The notes beneath the pieces were generated by a model, which was not told the origin of the DNA, did no database searches, and saw only the letters and a list, made by a program, of their open reading frames with translations. Shown in pieces: positions 31,422 through 44,401 of a stretch of DNA of 64,000 nt. How positions within the stretch are numbered: position 1 is the first letter of the stretch; each line of letters starts with the position of its first letter. Source of the stretch: Plazaster borealis (taxonomy: Eukaryota; Echinodermata; Asteroidea; Forcipulatida; Labidiasteridae). The stretch is from the NCBI GenBank assembly GCA_021014325.1, contig JAJGQC010000734.1, positions 65,001-129,000 on the forward strand. Reading direction: 5' to 3'. The position numbers and the translations under genes were made by a program.

Positions 31422-34400
31422 TAAAAAAAATCGCTCGGACGTTATATATAAACCTTAGAATGGATTTGTCAAATAAAAAATAATAATGAGATGCGCCCTA
31501 TGACCTTTGACCTTAGCATGAGCTAGGAGAGGAAAAAGAAAATAAAGAAATGTCTGTTGGTGTCTGTTAAATAACAGTTTATTTGTAGTTTGTAACACAA
31601 AAAACTATTCTACATAATATAAAAATGTGTTTAACGAGTAAAGGTAAAGACCATTAAAGACTACAAACCATAATAAGCAGTTTAACATTAGAAAGTTACA
31701 AAGTAAATAATAACAACTATTTAACAGAGATATAGATCCTTTATTTGAAGTATAATTAAATTGACTGTATGTTTGACCGCATGAGAGCGCTTTCAATAAC
31801 GAAAATTGTTTCACAATTAAAGTTTTATCTCATTTTGAATATCAGTATGTTGTTTTCTTGTATCAATGGCCAAAGTAACAAACAACACTAAAAAACGGTT
31901 TTGTTTTACTCGTTTTGCATCACGTAAATTTGGTTTACACACGCCCTTGCGAGGTCAAAAATACTGTGAATAGCTCAAACATTAGTTACTTGTTTTTCTT
32001 GTTATAGTATCAATCTTTTTTAAAGCAAAAATAAGATCCAAGTTGTCTTAAAATAAAAAACTAAGTACTATTTCTTACATCTAATAAAAGTGGTTTTATA
32101 ATATCAAAGTAAATATTTAGTTAAATTCACCATTATCACAGTTCAAGTATTAAACAATACGTTTCTGAAGCGAGGCTGCTTGTCTGCATAATAGACGCAT
32201 CGATCATGTACAAACTGCAGATAACGTTAAATCTCGGCAGCGCCCGTTTATACGAACCGAAACACTTTTTTTTTCACCAACGTCACTCGAGATTTTATGA
32301 ACTTGTGAAAGCCCATTTTAGATTTTTCCTTTTCAGTTTTATTATATTTAACAAGGTTAATTAATTCTTAATAATAATTTGTTTTTATCGCATGAACTTC
32401 TTAATATAATTAAATGCAGTGCACACATTGGAAACTGTAAAGTTTCAAATTGTTGTTAGTGATGTACATAATAACATGTAGATAATATTGCGCAGTTAGT
32501 TTCCAAGATTTTACTTTTCATAGACAGTTCACGACTGAAAACGTTTATTGTAATAATTGCATTGATGTTAGTGTTTATTATTTATTTATTTTTGTAATAA
32601 GTAAAAACCACTTAAGGTTGTTAGATCCTCAAGTTGCAAGTAATTTGATTAATAGATATAACAATAATACTAACTTTATTAAATGTCTAAAGTATTTAAA
32701 TATATATATAAGTTGACGCTACTCGGGCCTAACTCGGCTCGAGACGTATTTAAATAACATTGATGAATTTTTACTTTGAAACTTAATTTAATTATAAAAT
32801 GTTAGTAGGAGACACTTTAGAACCTTCGTCACATAAATTGTCAAATTTATGAACTTTATAGACAACTATAAATCCTATATATAAATTATAGATTGTAATT
32901 TTCTAAAATTAAAATACCAGTATGCTTCTTTTCAATGTGATCATTTGTTTTAGTAATTTTAATCAAACAGAAGAAGTTTTTAGTTTTTAGATGTTAGTGA
33001 TGAAATTTAATTGAATGTTTAAAAATAAATAATATTAAGATGTTTTGTTATGCAGACTTTGTTGTCAACAAAGCCCTAACTAGAAATCATGTATAATTTT
33101 TATAATTTTAATGGTTTTTTCGTGTTTACATTTATATTAACAAATCTTTATACTGTGATCCCATAACTCCATTATTTGTTTGTTACATGAAAATTTATTT
33201 TCTCCCTATGTCCAACATTCTCCATAATCACATTTTTTTCTGCAGTCCATTAGACAAAAATGTATACTGATATTATATATATAGATAAACATGTATTGTC
33301 ATAATTTTGTTAATTGGGAAAACTTGTCGTATATGTTAATTTATCTGTGAATTATGGAGAAATAAAATAACACATTCCAGTGCATTTTCACGGGTCTTGT
33401 GGACAGACATTAGCGTCCTTTTTCTAAACACAACAGACACTTTGATATTGGTCGCAATATCTTCAACGCGCAATGACTTTATGTCCGCCCAACTCACATT
33501 TTTACCCCCGTCTTTTTTAACAAAGAAAAAGTTTCAAATTCTTGTTAGTGATCTACAAAATAGCATGTAGGCCTAGATAATATTGTACATTTAAATTCCA
33601 ATATTTAACTTATCAAATGATTACAAAATTCATACCATTGATTGTTTTGTTTTTAATGTTAGTAATCGTAATTGTTAAGAAAAAGTTAATCTACAAGTTG
33701 GCCTGACGTATGCTCACTAATTATAAAATTCATACAATTGATTGTATTTATGTTAGTAATCGTAATTGTTAGGAAGGAGTTCATCTACAATACATGTAGC
33801 CCTGACTTATTTAAGAGAACTATTATTATTTGTATTTTGTTTTACTGGCACTTTATGTAATAAAATTAGGCAGTCTTTTTAGGCCTTAAAGTGGACCCCA
33901 ATTGCCAACATAAATTTCTGTCTCACCTGTGATTTTATTGGATGATATTAAGTCAACTTAAATATGTGTAAACATAATTATTTTTTTATAAAGGAAAACG
34001 TTAACCACTTGTATCTTACATACAAATTGACAGTTGGGTGTCAGCCTATAATTTATATTATTAACATTGTTAAGTATAAGTTAGTTCTCAAACATTAATT
34101 TTATTGCAGTTAGTACTGTTAAATGTATAGTCATTCAAATTGAAACATGGACTTGTTAGAGTAATAATGTCAATTTACTTTAAATATTATTTAAAGTTTT
34201 TGTTAAGTAAATGTTAATCAATGTATTAAGATTTAACAATGTCATCATTTGCATTCAATTGAAGTAACACAAAGACATGATTTGTTAAAGGTTAAAAACT
34301 TAATTAAAAAGTTCATGAATTATTACAAACATAACATAGGCCTACATAGAGACTATCTTTAATTATTCATTTAATTTTTGTTTTGTTGAAAATGCGACAT

Positions 34401-35190
34401 TCATTTTCAGAAGAACATGTTTGTAATAGATGAAGGTGTGAATGTATTTATTTTTATAGCAAGTAATTTGTGAAATGGAAATTATTTATCATGTCTTAAT
34501 TTTTTAAAATTTTATTATAGTTTTAATTTGTCTTCTGATATAAGCAAATATTTATGTTACTTGTAATCCGGTTATTTGTTTTTAGTAATTTTAGTCAAAT
34601 CATAGAAGTTATTGTTGTTCATGTTAATGGTGAAATTTAATGGAATTTTTATAAAGAGATCAGAAAGAGATCTAATAATAATTCTTTTTTTTAAACATCA
34701 AATAATATATTTTTATCATTAATTCCTTGTTTGATCCCAAACTTTGTAATTACAGGTTACAGGAAAATTATTTCCCACCTTGCCTTCTCCCAAATTGTTA
34801 TTTGTTTAATGTGGTTTAGAATTTGTTTCAATCTTATATATTATTATATATAATTTTCTTTTATTACATACATTTGTTAGTAAGTTATGGGTAAAAATAA
34901 GATTAATAATAACACAATCCACTGCATTTTCTCAGGAAAAACAATAATGTCCTCCTAAACGAGACGAAAATTAAAATATTGGCCGCAATATTTTAAACGC
35001 ACGATGACTTTATGTCTGTACGACTCACGCTCCAATCCATCAGCAGCAGCCTCGCCTCTGAACTTGTGTTTATAACCAAAATATCGAAACAATGTAAACT
35101 TATTTTAAGGCAAAAACTACCACTGATAAAGTTCAACAACGCAAATAGTAAACTAACAAATATTTTATAAGTACACCATTGCAAGCATTT
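31422..35190. repeat. AT-rich block with diverged long tandem repeat
   Basis: A 3.7-kb very AT-rich block. AAGTTTCAAATT.TTGTTAG and the following bases occur at 32442 and 33531. CACTGCATTTTCTCAG and the following 130 bp (including ATATTGGYCGCAATAT and GCRATGACTTTATGTC) occur at 33370 and 34915. This indicates two or more old copies of a 1.1-1.5-kb unit. No coding frame of note. Confidence 0.6.
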
Positions 35191-35204
35191 TATTTCAGTC
35201 AGTT

Positions 35205-35720
35205 TTAAATTTTGCGAATATCCTGGTAAGGTTTGTAAAAAAGCAGGGCTACCACGTGCAGGTCCCAGGATACCAGCCCCACGCGCTTTTCGAGATCGTC
35301 AGAGCCATTGCACCTCCCTTTCGGAAGGGTCCGGTCCGCCACCTCAGCGAACCAGTTTCTGAGGCAGTCCCCTACCGTACTAACGCGGTCCACTAGCCCC
35401 CACGGCCAAAGACTAGGGACTACCCCCGCTGGGCCAACCATTTTGCTGATAACACCGGTACCATCCCCGCCGGTCGAGGAGCCCGATGCACCTTTAAGAT
35501 CAACCAACAACGGGGGTAGGACCCCAAATGCCACGTGCAAATGTCCAGGTCCCTTTAACTATTCGGAATTTTCCGTGTTGTACCACCATCGATTCCGAAT
35601 CGAACCGCTCCCCCTCCATTCAAATCTCCGAATCCAGGCACAACCACGGGTATCTCGGCACAACCAAGGGTATCTCGGCCCAACAAATCGTATCTCGGCA
35701 CTTCAAAGGCTCTAAAATCT
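35205..35720. other. GC-rich island of unknown nature
   Basis: The composition changes abruptly from AT-rich to GC-rich. On the plus strand one frame reads ILVRFVKKQGYHVQVPGYQP and continues open to a stop near 35400. Another is open for 135 codons (35308-35715), and the minus strand is open for 111 codons. I cannot choose between them and recognise no domain. Near 35637-35700, GGGTATCTCGGCACAACCAA is repeated about three times. It could be a retroelement gag-like scrap. Confidence 0.35.
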
Positions 35721-36760
35721 CCAATTTGAAAACGCGTATGTGCTTGCTTGCAATGGTGTACTTATTTACAAGATGTTAACTCAATAGTGCTGCAAAAACA
35801 GCCCACTGTACGACGAAAATAGAAAACACCAAAGCAACAAAACTGACACATCTATGTCCCAATGTCTTACAACAAACTGCTGGTTTGTTCATCCATGATT
35901 GCTTGATGAACAGCTAAGATGTCTTGATGATAGCGATGTTTTCATACGCGATGCTCTCCTTTATGCCTTGTAGCCTTCAAGGTGTCAGTACTGGGGATTC
36001 CATCTGCACTTGATTTCAAGGAACTATTAGCTACATCTCTGGCTCTGAAAGGTTAAGTTCACAGATAAGAAATTGTATGTAAGCCAACAATTTTAATGTG
36101 CAAAATACATTGCAGGGGTGATTAAAACTGGTGTGATAAGACATCATGTAGTGTGATAAGACATCATGGTTTTTTTTACTTGAGTTTTCAACGACTTTTA
36201 TTCCTAATCCTTTGTTTTCGTGAAAAGTAGACCGAAGTAATCTGTGAGAAAGTTTAGCAAGTAGTTTGCTTTTGAAGTTACAAACATTTTTTTCCTTCTT
36301 TTTATTATCTATTCAGGGGAGGTATACAGGTGGAATATTTTGATCTCTCCGTCTCTTGGTCAGGAGGTTACAATAATTACAGCAAGGTTAAACCATAGTA
36401 AAAATGTTTTTCCCCAAATCAATCATCACTCTAAAAGTATTTAACTAATTGTTGCATCTTTTGAAAGCTGAAAGGGGAAGGCGGCAAGTTTGGTACAAGA
36501 AAAAAGTGCTTTTATTGCCTTTCCATCTAAAGGTGCTCAAATGTTCAAGTTTTACATTCTCCCATTGTTGTATTCAAACAGCTTATCTCGCTTATCATGA
36601 ACCTGGTTTTCTTGAAGAGGACATAACTCCTGTAGTGACAACATTTATACAAGTTATAATCTTAAAAGGCTCAAATGATTTCCCAATAATTATGATTACA
36701 TAATTTGCATTCTTAAAACAAGATACATACAAAGGAGAGTGCAGCCGACATCCAGTCATT
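35721..36760. other. Intergenic, nothing recognised
   Basis: One 84-codon frame at 36449-36703 has no recognisable domain. No repeats with clear boundaries were seen. Confidence 0.35.
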
Positions 36761-36764
36761 GTGT

Positions 36765-37000
36765 AGAGGCCGGATCGAGAGGTCTAGTTGTTCCAAAAGT
36801 GGCAAGGCCAACTCAGCCTTCTGTCTGTAGCTCATCCCGTAGGTAACATGTTGTAAATGATGAGGGTGTCTCAAAGTGGGACCCTTTCATGTAAGCCCAT
36901 GATGGTGACATAGCCTTTGTCTTATGGGCATGGGCAGTTCTGCCAGTGGAGGTGGGCCACTGCGAGTGTGATGAGTGTATGGCCCTTACTCTCCACATGG
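36765..37000 (-). pseudogene. Tyrosine-recombinase-like C-terminal fragment (DIRS/Ngaro type)
   Basis: A 61-codon minus-strand frame contains HKTKAMSPSWAYMKG and TPSSFTTCYLRDE. The pattern H.T+A...SWA...G, then a short gap, then FT..YL+D resembles the His-x-x-Arg and catalytic Tyr end of recombinases from DIRS-like retrotransposons. About ten residues between G and FT appear to be missing, and Lys replaces the usual Arg. It directly precedes the satellite region. The match is from memory of family patterns, so it is tentative. Confidence 0.42.
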
Positions 37001-37061
37001 AGATAGTATCCAGGGAGGCCGCCCCATGCGGCTTAGTGGATTAGATGAACAGTTGGGAGGC

Positions 37062-40000
37062 GGAACCCCTGCCAAAAGGGCCCAGGAAAGCTTTGGTGGC
37101 CTTGCATGACTGTGAGGCAATAGCAACACTGGAGCAACCGTCTTATTTAAATAAGTTTGGCCCCTGTAGGCTTTGGAACAAGAAATGGCAGAGTGGTTGT
37201 CAGTTCTCTACGAAAGAGACCTGAAGGAGTAACGTAATGGACTAGTCCAATGATTGGTTGCAATGCTGCAAGAGGACACACTAGAACTATAGCAGTGTTG
37301 CCTCTTACAAAGGCCAGTACATTCCCTTTCTCCTCGGGAGTCCAAACAGCTTTAATGACTGCCATAGGGGCTAGCCAGTAAAGAGTACCACTCAGGACTC
37401 ATCAGGCAATCGGCAGCGATGGCATGAATAGACAGTTGAACTGCCCGAAGAGGACACACTGAAGCTATAGCAGTGTTGCCTCTTACAAAGGCTAGTACAT
37501 TCCCTTTCTCCTCTGGAGTCCAAACAGCTGTAATGACTGCCATAGGGGCTAGCCAGTAAAGAGTACCGCTGTGGACTCATCAGGCAATCGGCAGCGATGG
37601 CATGAATAGACAGGGGAACTGCCCAAAGAGGACACACAGGAGCTATAGCAGTGTGCCTCTTACAAAGGCCAGTACATTCCCTTTCTCCCCCAGAGTCCAA
37701 ACAGCTGTAATGACTGCCATGGGGGCTAGCCAGTTAGGAGTACCACTGTGGACTCATCCGGCAACAGGCAGCGATGGAACAAATAGACAGGCGAACTGCC
37801 CGAAGAGTATACACTGGAGCTATAGCAGTGTTGCCTCTTACAAAGGCCAGTACATTCCCTATCTCCCCAAGAGTCCAAACAGCTGTAATGACTGCCATGG
37901 GGGCTAGCCAGTAAGGAGTAACGCTGTGGACTCATCCGGCAATCGGCAGCGATGGAAGGATAGACAGGGGAACTGCCCGAAGAGTATACACTGGAGCTAT
38001 AGCAGTGTTGCCTCTTACAAAGGCCAGTACATTCCCTATCTCCCCAAGAGTCCAAACAGCTGTAATGACTGCCAAGGGGGCTAGCCAGTTAGGAGTACCG
38101 CTGTGGACTCATCCCGCAATCGGTAGCGATGGCATGAATGAACAGGGGAACTGCCAGAAGAGGACACACTGGAGCTATAGCAGTGTTGCCTCTTACAAAG
38201 GCTAGTACATTCCCTATCTCCCCAAGAGTCCAAACAGCTGTAATGACTGCCATGGGGGCTAGCCAGTTAGGAGTAACGCTGTGGACTCATCCGGCAACTG
38301 GCAGCGATGGAACAAATAGACAGGGGAACTGCCCGAAGAGTATACACTGGAGCTATAGCAGTGTTGCCTCTTACAAAGGCCAGTACATTCCCTTTCTCCC
38401 CAAGAGTCCAAACAGCTGTAATGACTGCCATGGGGGCTAGCCAGTTAGGAGTACAGCTGTGGACTCATCCGGCAACCGGCAGCGATGGAACGAATAGACG
38501 GGGGAACTGCCCGAAGAGTATGCACTGAAGCTATAGCAGTGTGGTCTCTTACAAAGGCCAGTACATTCCCTATCTCCCCAAGAGTCCAAACAGCTGTAAT
38601 GACTGCCATGGGGGCTAGCCAGTTGGGAGTAAAGCTGTGGACTCATCCGGCAACCGGCAGCGATGGAACGAATAGACGGGGGAACTGCCCGAAGAGTATA
38701 CACTGGAGCTATAGCAGTGTTGCCTCTTACAAAGGCCAGTACATTCCCTATCTCCCCAAGAGTCCAAACAGCTGTAATGACTGCCATGGGGGCTAGCCAG
38801 TCAGGAGTAACGCTGTGGACTCATCCGGCAACTGGCAGCGATGGAACAAATAGACAGGAGAACTGTCCAAAGAGGACACACTAGAACTATAGCAGTGTTG
38901 CCTCTTACAAAGGCCAGTACATTCCCTTTCTCCTCGGGAGTCCAAACAGCTTTAATGACTGCCATGGGGGCTAGCCAGTTAGGAGTACCACTGTGGACTC
39001 ATCCAGCAATCGGCAGCGATGGCACAAATAGACAGGGAATCTGACTAATGTGGACACACTGAAGCTATTGCAGTGTTGCCTCTTATAAAGGCTAGTGCAT
39101 TCCCTTTCTCCTCTGGAGTCCAAACAGCTGTAATGACTGCCATGGGGGCTAGCCAGTTAGGAGTACCACTGTGGACTCATCCGGCAATCGGCAGCGATGG
39201 AACAAATACAGGGGAACTGCCCGAAGAGTATACACTGGAGCTATAGCAGTGTTGCCTCTTACAAAGGCCAGTACATTCCCTTTCTCCCCAAGAGTCCAAA
39301 CAGCTGTAATGACTGCCATGGGGGCTAGCCAGTGAGGAGTAAAGCTGTGGACTCATCCGGCAACCGGCAGCGACGGAACGAATAGACAGGGGACATGCCC
39401 GAAGAGTATACACTGGAGCTATAGCAGTGTTGCCTCTTACAAAGGCCAGTACATTCCCTATCTCCCCAAGAGTCCAAACAGCTGTAATGACTGCCATGGG
39501 GGCTAGCCAGTAAGGAGTAACGCTGTGGACTCATCCGGCAATCGGCAGCGATGGAAGGATAGACAGGGGAACTGCCCAAAGAGTATACACTGGAGCTATA
39601 GCAGTGTTGCCTCTTACAAAGGCCAGTACATTCCCTATCTCCCCAAGAGTCCAAACAGCTGTAATGACTGCCATGGGGGCTAGCCAGTAAGGAGTAACGC
39701 TGTGGACTCATCCGGCAATCGGCAGCGATGGAAGGATAGACAGGGGAACTGCCCAAAGAGTATACACTGGAGCTATAGCAGTGTTGCCTCTTACAAAGGC
39801 CAGTACATTTCCTATCTCCCCAAGAGTCCAAACAGCTGTAATGACTGCCATGGGGGCTAGCCAGTTAGGAGTACAGCTGTGGACTCATCCGGCAATCGGC
39901 AGCGATGGAACGAATAGACAGGGGAACTGTCCAAAGAGGACACACTAGAACTATAGCAGTGTTGCCTCTTACAAAGGCCAGTACATTCCCTTTCTCCTCG

Positions 40001-42860
40001 GGAGTCCAAACAGCTTTAATGACTGCCATGGGGGCTAGCCAGTTAGGAGTAAAGCTGTGGACTCATCCGGCAACCGGCAGCGATGGAACGAATAGACAGG
40101 GGAACTGCCCGAAGAGTATACACTGGAGCTATAGCAGTGTTGTCTCTTACAAACGCCAGTACATTCCCTTTCTCCCCAAGAGTCCAAACAGCTGTAATGA
40201 CTGCCATGGGGGCTAGCCAGTTAGGAGTACAGCTGTGGACTCATCCGGCAACCGGCAGCGATGGAACGAATAGACAGGGGAACTGCCCGAAGAGTATGCA
40301 CTGGAGCTATAGCAGTGTGGTCTCTTACAAAGGCCAGTACATTCCCTATCTCCCCAAGAGTCCAAACAGCTGTAATGACTGCCATGGGGGCTAGCCAGTT
40401 AGGAGTAAAGCTGTGGACTCATCCAACAACCGGCAGCGATGGAACGAATAGACAGGGGAACTGCCCGAAGAGTATACACTGGAGCTATAGCAGTGTGGCC
40501 TCTTACAAAGGCCAGTACATTCCCTATCTCCCCAAGAAACCAAACAGCTGTAATGACTGCCATGGGGGCTAGCCAGTAAGGAGTAACGCTGTGGACTCAT
40601 CCGGCAATCGGCAGCGATGGAAGGATAGACAGGGGAACTGCCCAAAGAGTATACACTGGAGCTATAGCAGTGTTGCCTCTTACAAAGGCCAGTACATTCC
40701 CTATCTCCCCAAGAGTCCAAACAGCTGTAATGACTGCCATGGGGGCTAGCCAGTTAGGAGTAACGCTGTGGACTCATCCGGCAACTGGCAGCGATGGAAC
40801 AAATAGACAGGGGAACTGTCCAAAGAGGATACACTAGAACTATAGCAGTGTTGCCTCTTACAAAGGCCAGTACATTCCCTTTCTCCTCGGGAGTCCAAAC
40901 AGCTTTAATGACTGCCATGGGGGCTAGCCAGTTAGGAGTACCGCTGTGGACTCATCCGGCAATCGGCAGCGATGGCACAAATAGACAGGGGAACTGCCTA
41001 AAGAGGACACACTGAAGCTATAGCAGTGTTGCCTCTTATAAAGGCTAGTGCATTCCCTTTCTCCTCTGGAGTCCAAACAGCTGTAATGACTGCCATGGGG
41101 GCTAGCCAGTTAGGAGTAAAGCTGTGGACTCATCCGGCAACCAGCAGCGATGGAACGAATAGACAGGGGAACTTCCCGAAGAGTATACACTGGAGCTATA
41201 GCAGTGTTGCCTCTTACAAAGGCCAGTACATTCCCTATCTCCCCAAGAGTCCAAACAGCTGTAATGACTGCCATTGGGGCTAGCCAGTTAGGAGTACCGC
41301 TGTGGACTCATCCGGCAACCGGCAGCGATGGCATGAATAGACAGGGGAACTGCCAGAAGAGGACACACTGGAGCTATAGCAGTGTTGCCTCTTACAAAGG
41401 CCAGTACATTCCCTATCTCCCCAAGAGTCCAAACAGCTGTAATGACTGCCAAGGGGGCTAGCCAGTTAGGAGTACCGCTGTGAACTCATCCGGCAACAGG
41501 CAGCGATGGAACGAATAGACAGGGGAACTGCCCGAAGAGTATACACTGGAGCTATAGCAGTGTTGCCTCTTACAAAGGCCAGTACATTCCCTATCTCCCC
41601 AAGAGTCCAAACAGCTGTAATGACTGCCATGGGGGCTAGCCAGTAAGGAGTACCGCTGTGGACTCATCCCGCAACCGGTAGCGATGGCATAAATAGACAG
41701 GGGAACTGCCAGAAGAGGACACACTGGAGCTATAGCAGTGTGTCTCTTACAAAGGCCAGTACATTCCCTTTCTCTCCCAGAGTCTGAACATCTGTACTGA
41801 CTGCTGTGGGGGGGGGGGTTGCCGGTAGCAAAATGTCCGGTAATTGCCCTGCCAAAAGGGCCCAGGAAAGCTTTGGTGGCCTTGCATGACTGTGAGGCAA
41901 AAGCAACACCGGAGCAACCGTCTTATCTAAAAGACTTTGGACCCTGTAACTGAGTAACGCTGTGAACTTGTCCAATGATTGGTAGCAATGCTACCATTAC
42001 AGGGGGAACTGCCCAAAGAGGACACACTAGAATGTCACCTCTTACGACGGCCAGTATGTTCCCTTTTCCCCCTGGAGCCTGACCAGCTTTACTGACTTCC
42101 AATGGGGCTACCCGGTTGTAAAAGTTCCGGTATCTGCCCTGCCAAGAGGCCCTGGAAAACTTCAGTGGCCTTGCATGACTGTGAGGCAATAGCAACACCG
42201 GAGCAACCCAATTCTTTGGCCCTTGTAGGTTTTGATACAAAAATACAGAGGGAAACTGCCCAAAGAGGACACACTAGAATGTCACCTCTTATGACGACCA
42301 GTACGTTCCCTTGCTCCCCCGGAGTCCACCTGGCTGTAATGACTGCCATTGGGGCAAGCCAGTAGCGAGAATTCCGGTTATTACCACTCCAAGAGGCAAA
42401 GAAAAGCTTAGTTGGCATTGCATGACTGTGAGGCAATGGCACTGCAGGAGCAACCATCTTTTTTTACGCAATCAAGAAACGTCACAGTGGTTGTCAGTTC
42501 TCAAAAGCCAATTAGGAGTACTGCTTGGACTCGTCCAGTTATTGGCAGCAATGCCGCCGATACAAGCAGGACTTGCCCGAAGAGGACACACTAGAACTAT
42601 TGTAGCGTTGCCTCTATTCTACAACCAGTTAGTTCCCTTTCTCCCCCGTGGGGGCTAGCTGGTAAAGGAAGTTCCGGTAACTACCAGTCCATGCAAGGGG
42701 GCAAAGAAAAGCTTTGGTGGCCTTGCATGAGGTAATAACCACGCGGGAGCAACCATTTAGAAAAATCTACGTAGGCTTTGGAACAAGAAACGCCACAGTA
42801 GTTTGCATTAAAGCCCATTAGGAGTACCGCTGTGGACTCATCCGGCAATCGGCAGCGATG
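37062..42860. repeat. 178-bp satellite array with long-form flanking units
   Basis: The core from 37196 to about 41815 holds about 26 units of 178 bp (GGAGTACCGCTGTGGACTC ... CCAGTACATTCCCTATCTCC ... GACTGCCATGGGGGCTAGCC). Both borders (37062-37195 and 41816-42860) carry longer units in which an extra segment, GGGCCCAGGAAAGCTTTGGT...GCAACACCGGAGCAACCGTC, sits between the halves of the core unit. Overlapping 60-168-codon frames on both strands arise from the repeat and are not treated as genes. One unit has subtype marks (GAGGACACACTAGAAC, CTCGGGAGTCC) that recur at intervals of five and six units. Confidence 0.92.
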
Positions 42861-42970
42861 CAGGGGGGATTGGCAGCATTGTTTAAAGAGCAACATGAAT
42901 TCCGCACAAATATTAGAGCTCCATTTGGTACCAGGGGTAAATGATAAAAGTATACTTAGGGGGACTTTAC

Positions 42971-43050
42971 CTTTTAGTAGAGAGTGCAGCTCCTTCATCA
43001 CAGGCTGTTCTAGGACATCTACTTGTCGATGGGTAGATGACTTTGATTGA
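42971..43050 (-). CDS. Tandem exon Y, copy 1
   Basis: Minus-strand exon with acceptor TGCAG at the high end and donor CTAAAAG|GTAAAG at the low end. The frame contains THRQVDVLEQPVMKELHSLL. Five related exons lie at 42971, 43481, 44310, 45036 and 45648, each in a duplicated block of roughly 500-800 bp that also includes GAGCTCCATTTGG. It is unclear whether they make one protein. Confidence 0.45.
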
Positions 43051-43480
43051 CTGCAATACAAACAAAATGCCTATTTAAACATTACCCGTCATTAAAGCAA
43101 TTAGTTTCAGGAAATTGTTTTTTTAAAATTGTTTTTTTAAATTTGTTTTCTACATTTTCGTTCACAAATAATTGAAGACAAACAAAAGACAAAAAGAACA
43201 AAGTAACTCATGCTCATGAGGAATATTTTGATTGTCGCAATCAAAATAAGCAACAGTAACTCAAGATGTCAATTGTTGCTGGTATGACCTTTATTTAATC
43301 CTGAAATCTCTCACATGAAGCATCCTTGGGGACTTTCCCAAGATCTTTAAGTCTGACCAAAAGAAACACACAACAACAACAGCCAAGCCTTTTTATCACT
43401 GAGCTCGCTCTCTCAGAATGAAACTAATCTAGCAAAATTTTAATTACCAAAAGCTAAGAGTATCCTTTTTGGGAAATCAC

Positions 43481-43558
43481 CCGTTTCTTGAGAGTGCAGC
43501 TCCTTTATCACAGCCTGGTCTTGGGATGGGTAGATGTCTTTGGAGATGCTAAGCCTGA
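43481..43558 (-). CDS. Tandem exon Y, copy 2 (frame broken)
   Basis: Acceptor GTGTTGCAG, then SGLASPKTSTHP in frame. A missing base shifts the second half (CTGTGATAAAGGAGCTGCAC, VIKELHS in copy 5). The donor-side sequence is ACGG|GTGATT. Confidence 0.4.
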
Positions 43559-44309
43559 CTGCAACACAAACAAAATGCACAATTTGCAACATTTAGACTT
43601 TCAGAACATAACCCATCCTTAAAACGGTTTGTCTCAGATAATGTCTTTTTACCTGAGGATTTGTCTAAAAATAAAAACAAATATTGAAAGCAGCAACCAA
43701 ATTAGTGGAGGAACTCTTGCAAATCAAAACAGGAAACAGTAACTCTGGGATGTCAATTGCTTGAAACTGTTCTCTTGAGGATTGGTGCTGGTATGAACTT
43801 TATGTATCAGTGAGCTCTCTGTTCAAATGAAAATTATCTAGCAAATGGCATGCACAATTTAAATTACCACGAGCTAAAAATTTGTCTTGAAATCTGTTTT
43901 TAACATGAAGCATCCTTGGGGACTTTCCCAAAATCTTTAAAACCTGCCAGAAAAAACACAACCCAGCCTGTCGCCTGATTGCCAAACAATTATCTTTGAA
44001 TGAATTGTAATGCTACAAGAAGTAGGATTTGAAACTTTGCATGGTGGAGGTATAACTAAGAGAGGTTTGCGGTAACACCATGTGAATATCTCTTTGAGTA
44101 GAGTTGGTTCTGAACAGAACCGGTGGTTAATGACACAACGTTTCAATCAGTATGCTCTGATTGTCTTCAGGAGAATGTAGATGCTACAAGAAAATGACTG
44201 ATATTAACTTCTGTATAAACAAGAGCAACAACATACATTCTGCACAATTATTACAGAGCTCCATTTGGGACAAGGGGTAAATATTAAAAGAAAACTGTTG
44301 TGAATTTAC
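43559..44309. other. Intronic repeat unit between exon Y copies
   Basis: Contains CATGAAGCATCCTTGGGGAC at 43906, also present at 43313 and, diverged, near 46100. This shows that introns were duplicated together with the exons. No other feature. Confidence 0.5.
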
Positions 44310-44401
44310 CTTTAACTGAAGATTGCAGATCCTTTATGATAGGCCAGTCTGGACATCTTCTTGTTGACAGGAAAAAGTCTTTGGAGATGGCAAGAGCCTT
44401 A
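44310..44401 (-). CDS. Tandem exon Y, copy 3 (longest, open)
   Basis: 92 bp, acceptor TTGCAG and donor TTAAAG|GTAAAT. The open frame contains ALAISKDFFLSTRRCPDWPI and ends IKDLQSSVK. The stretch SKDFFLSTRRC parallels SDEVYLFTSRC of the plus-strand exon at 24718-24826. TCAACAAGAAGATGTCC is shared with 25772-25842. Confidence 0.5.

Noticed and set aside
35205..35540. 111-codon minus-strand and 135-codon plus-strand frames
   Set aside because: Both are open in the same GC-rich segment. I cannot choose either and neither has a domain I know, so I kept only a neutral island entry.
37147..41975. Many overlapping 60-168-codon frames on both strands
   Set aside because: They recur every 178 bp on both strands and follow the satellite. 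No splice structure or domain supports a protein.
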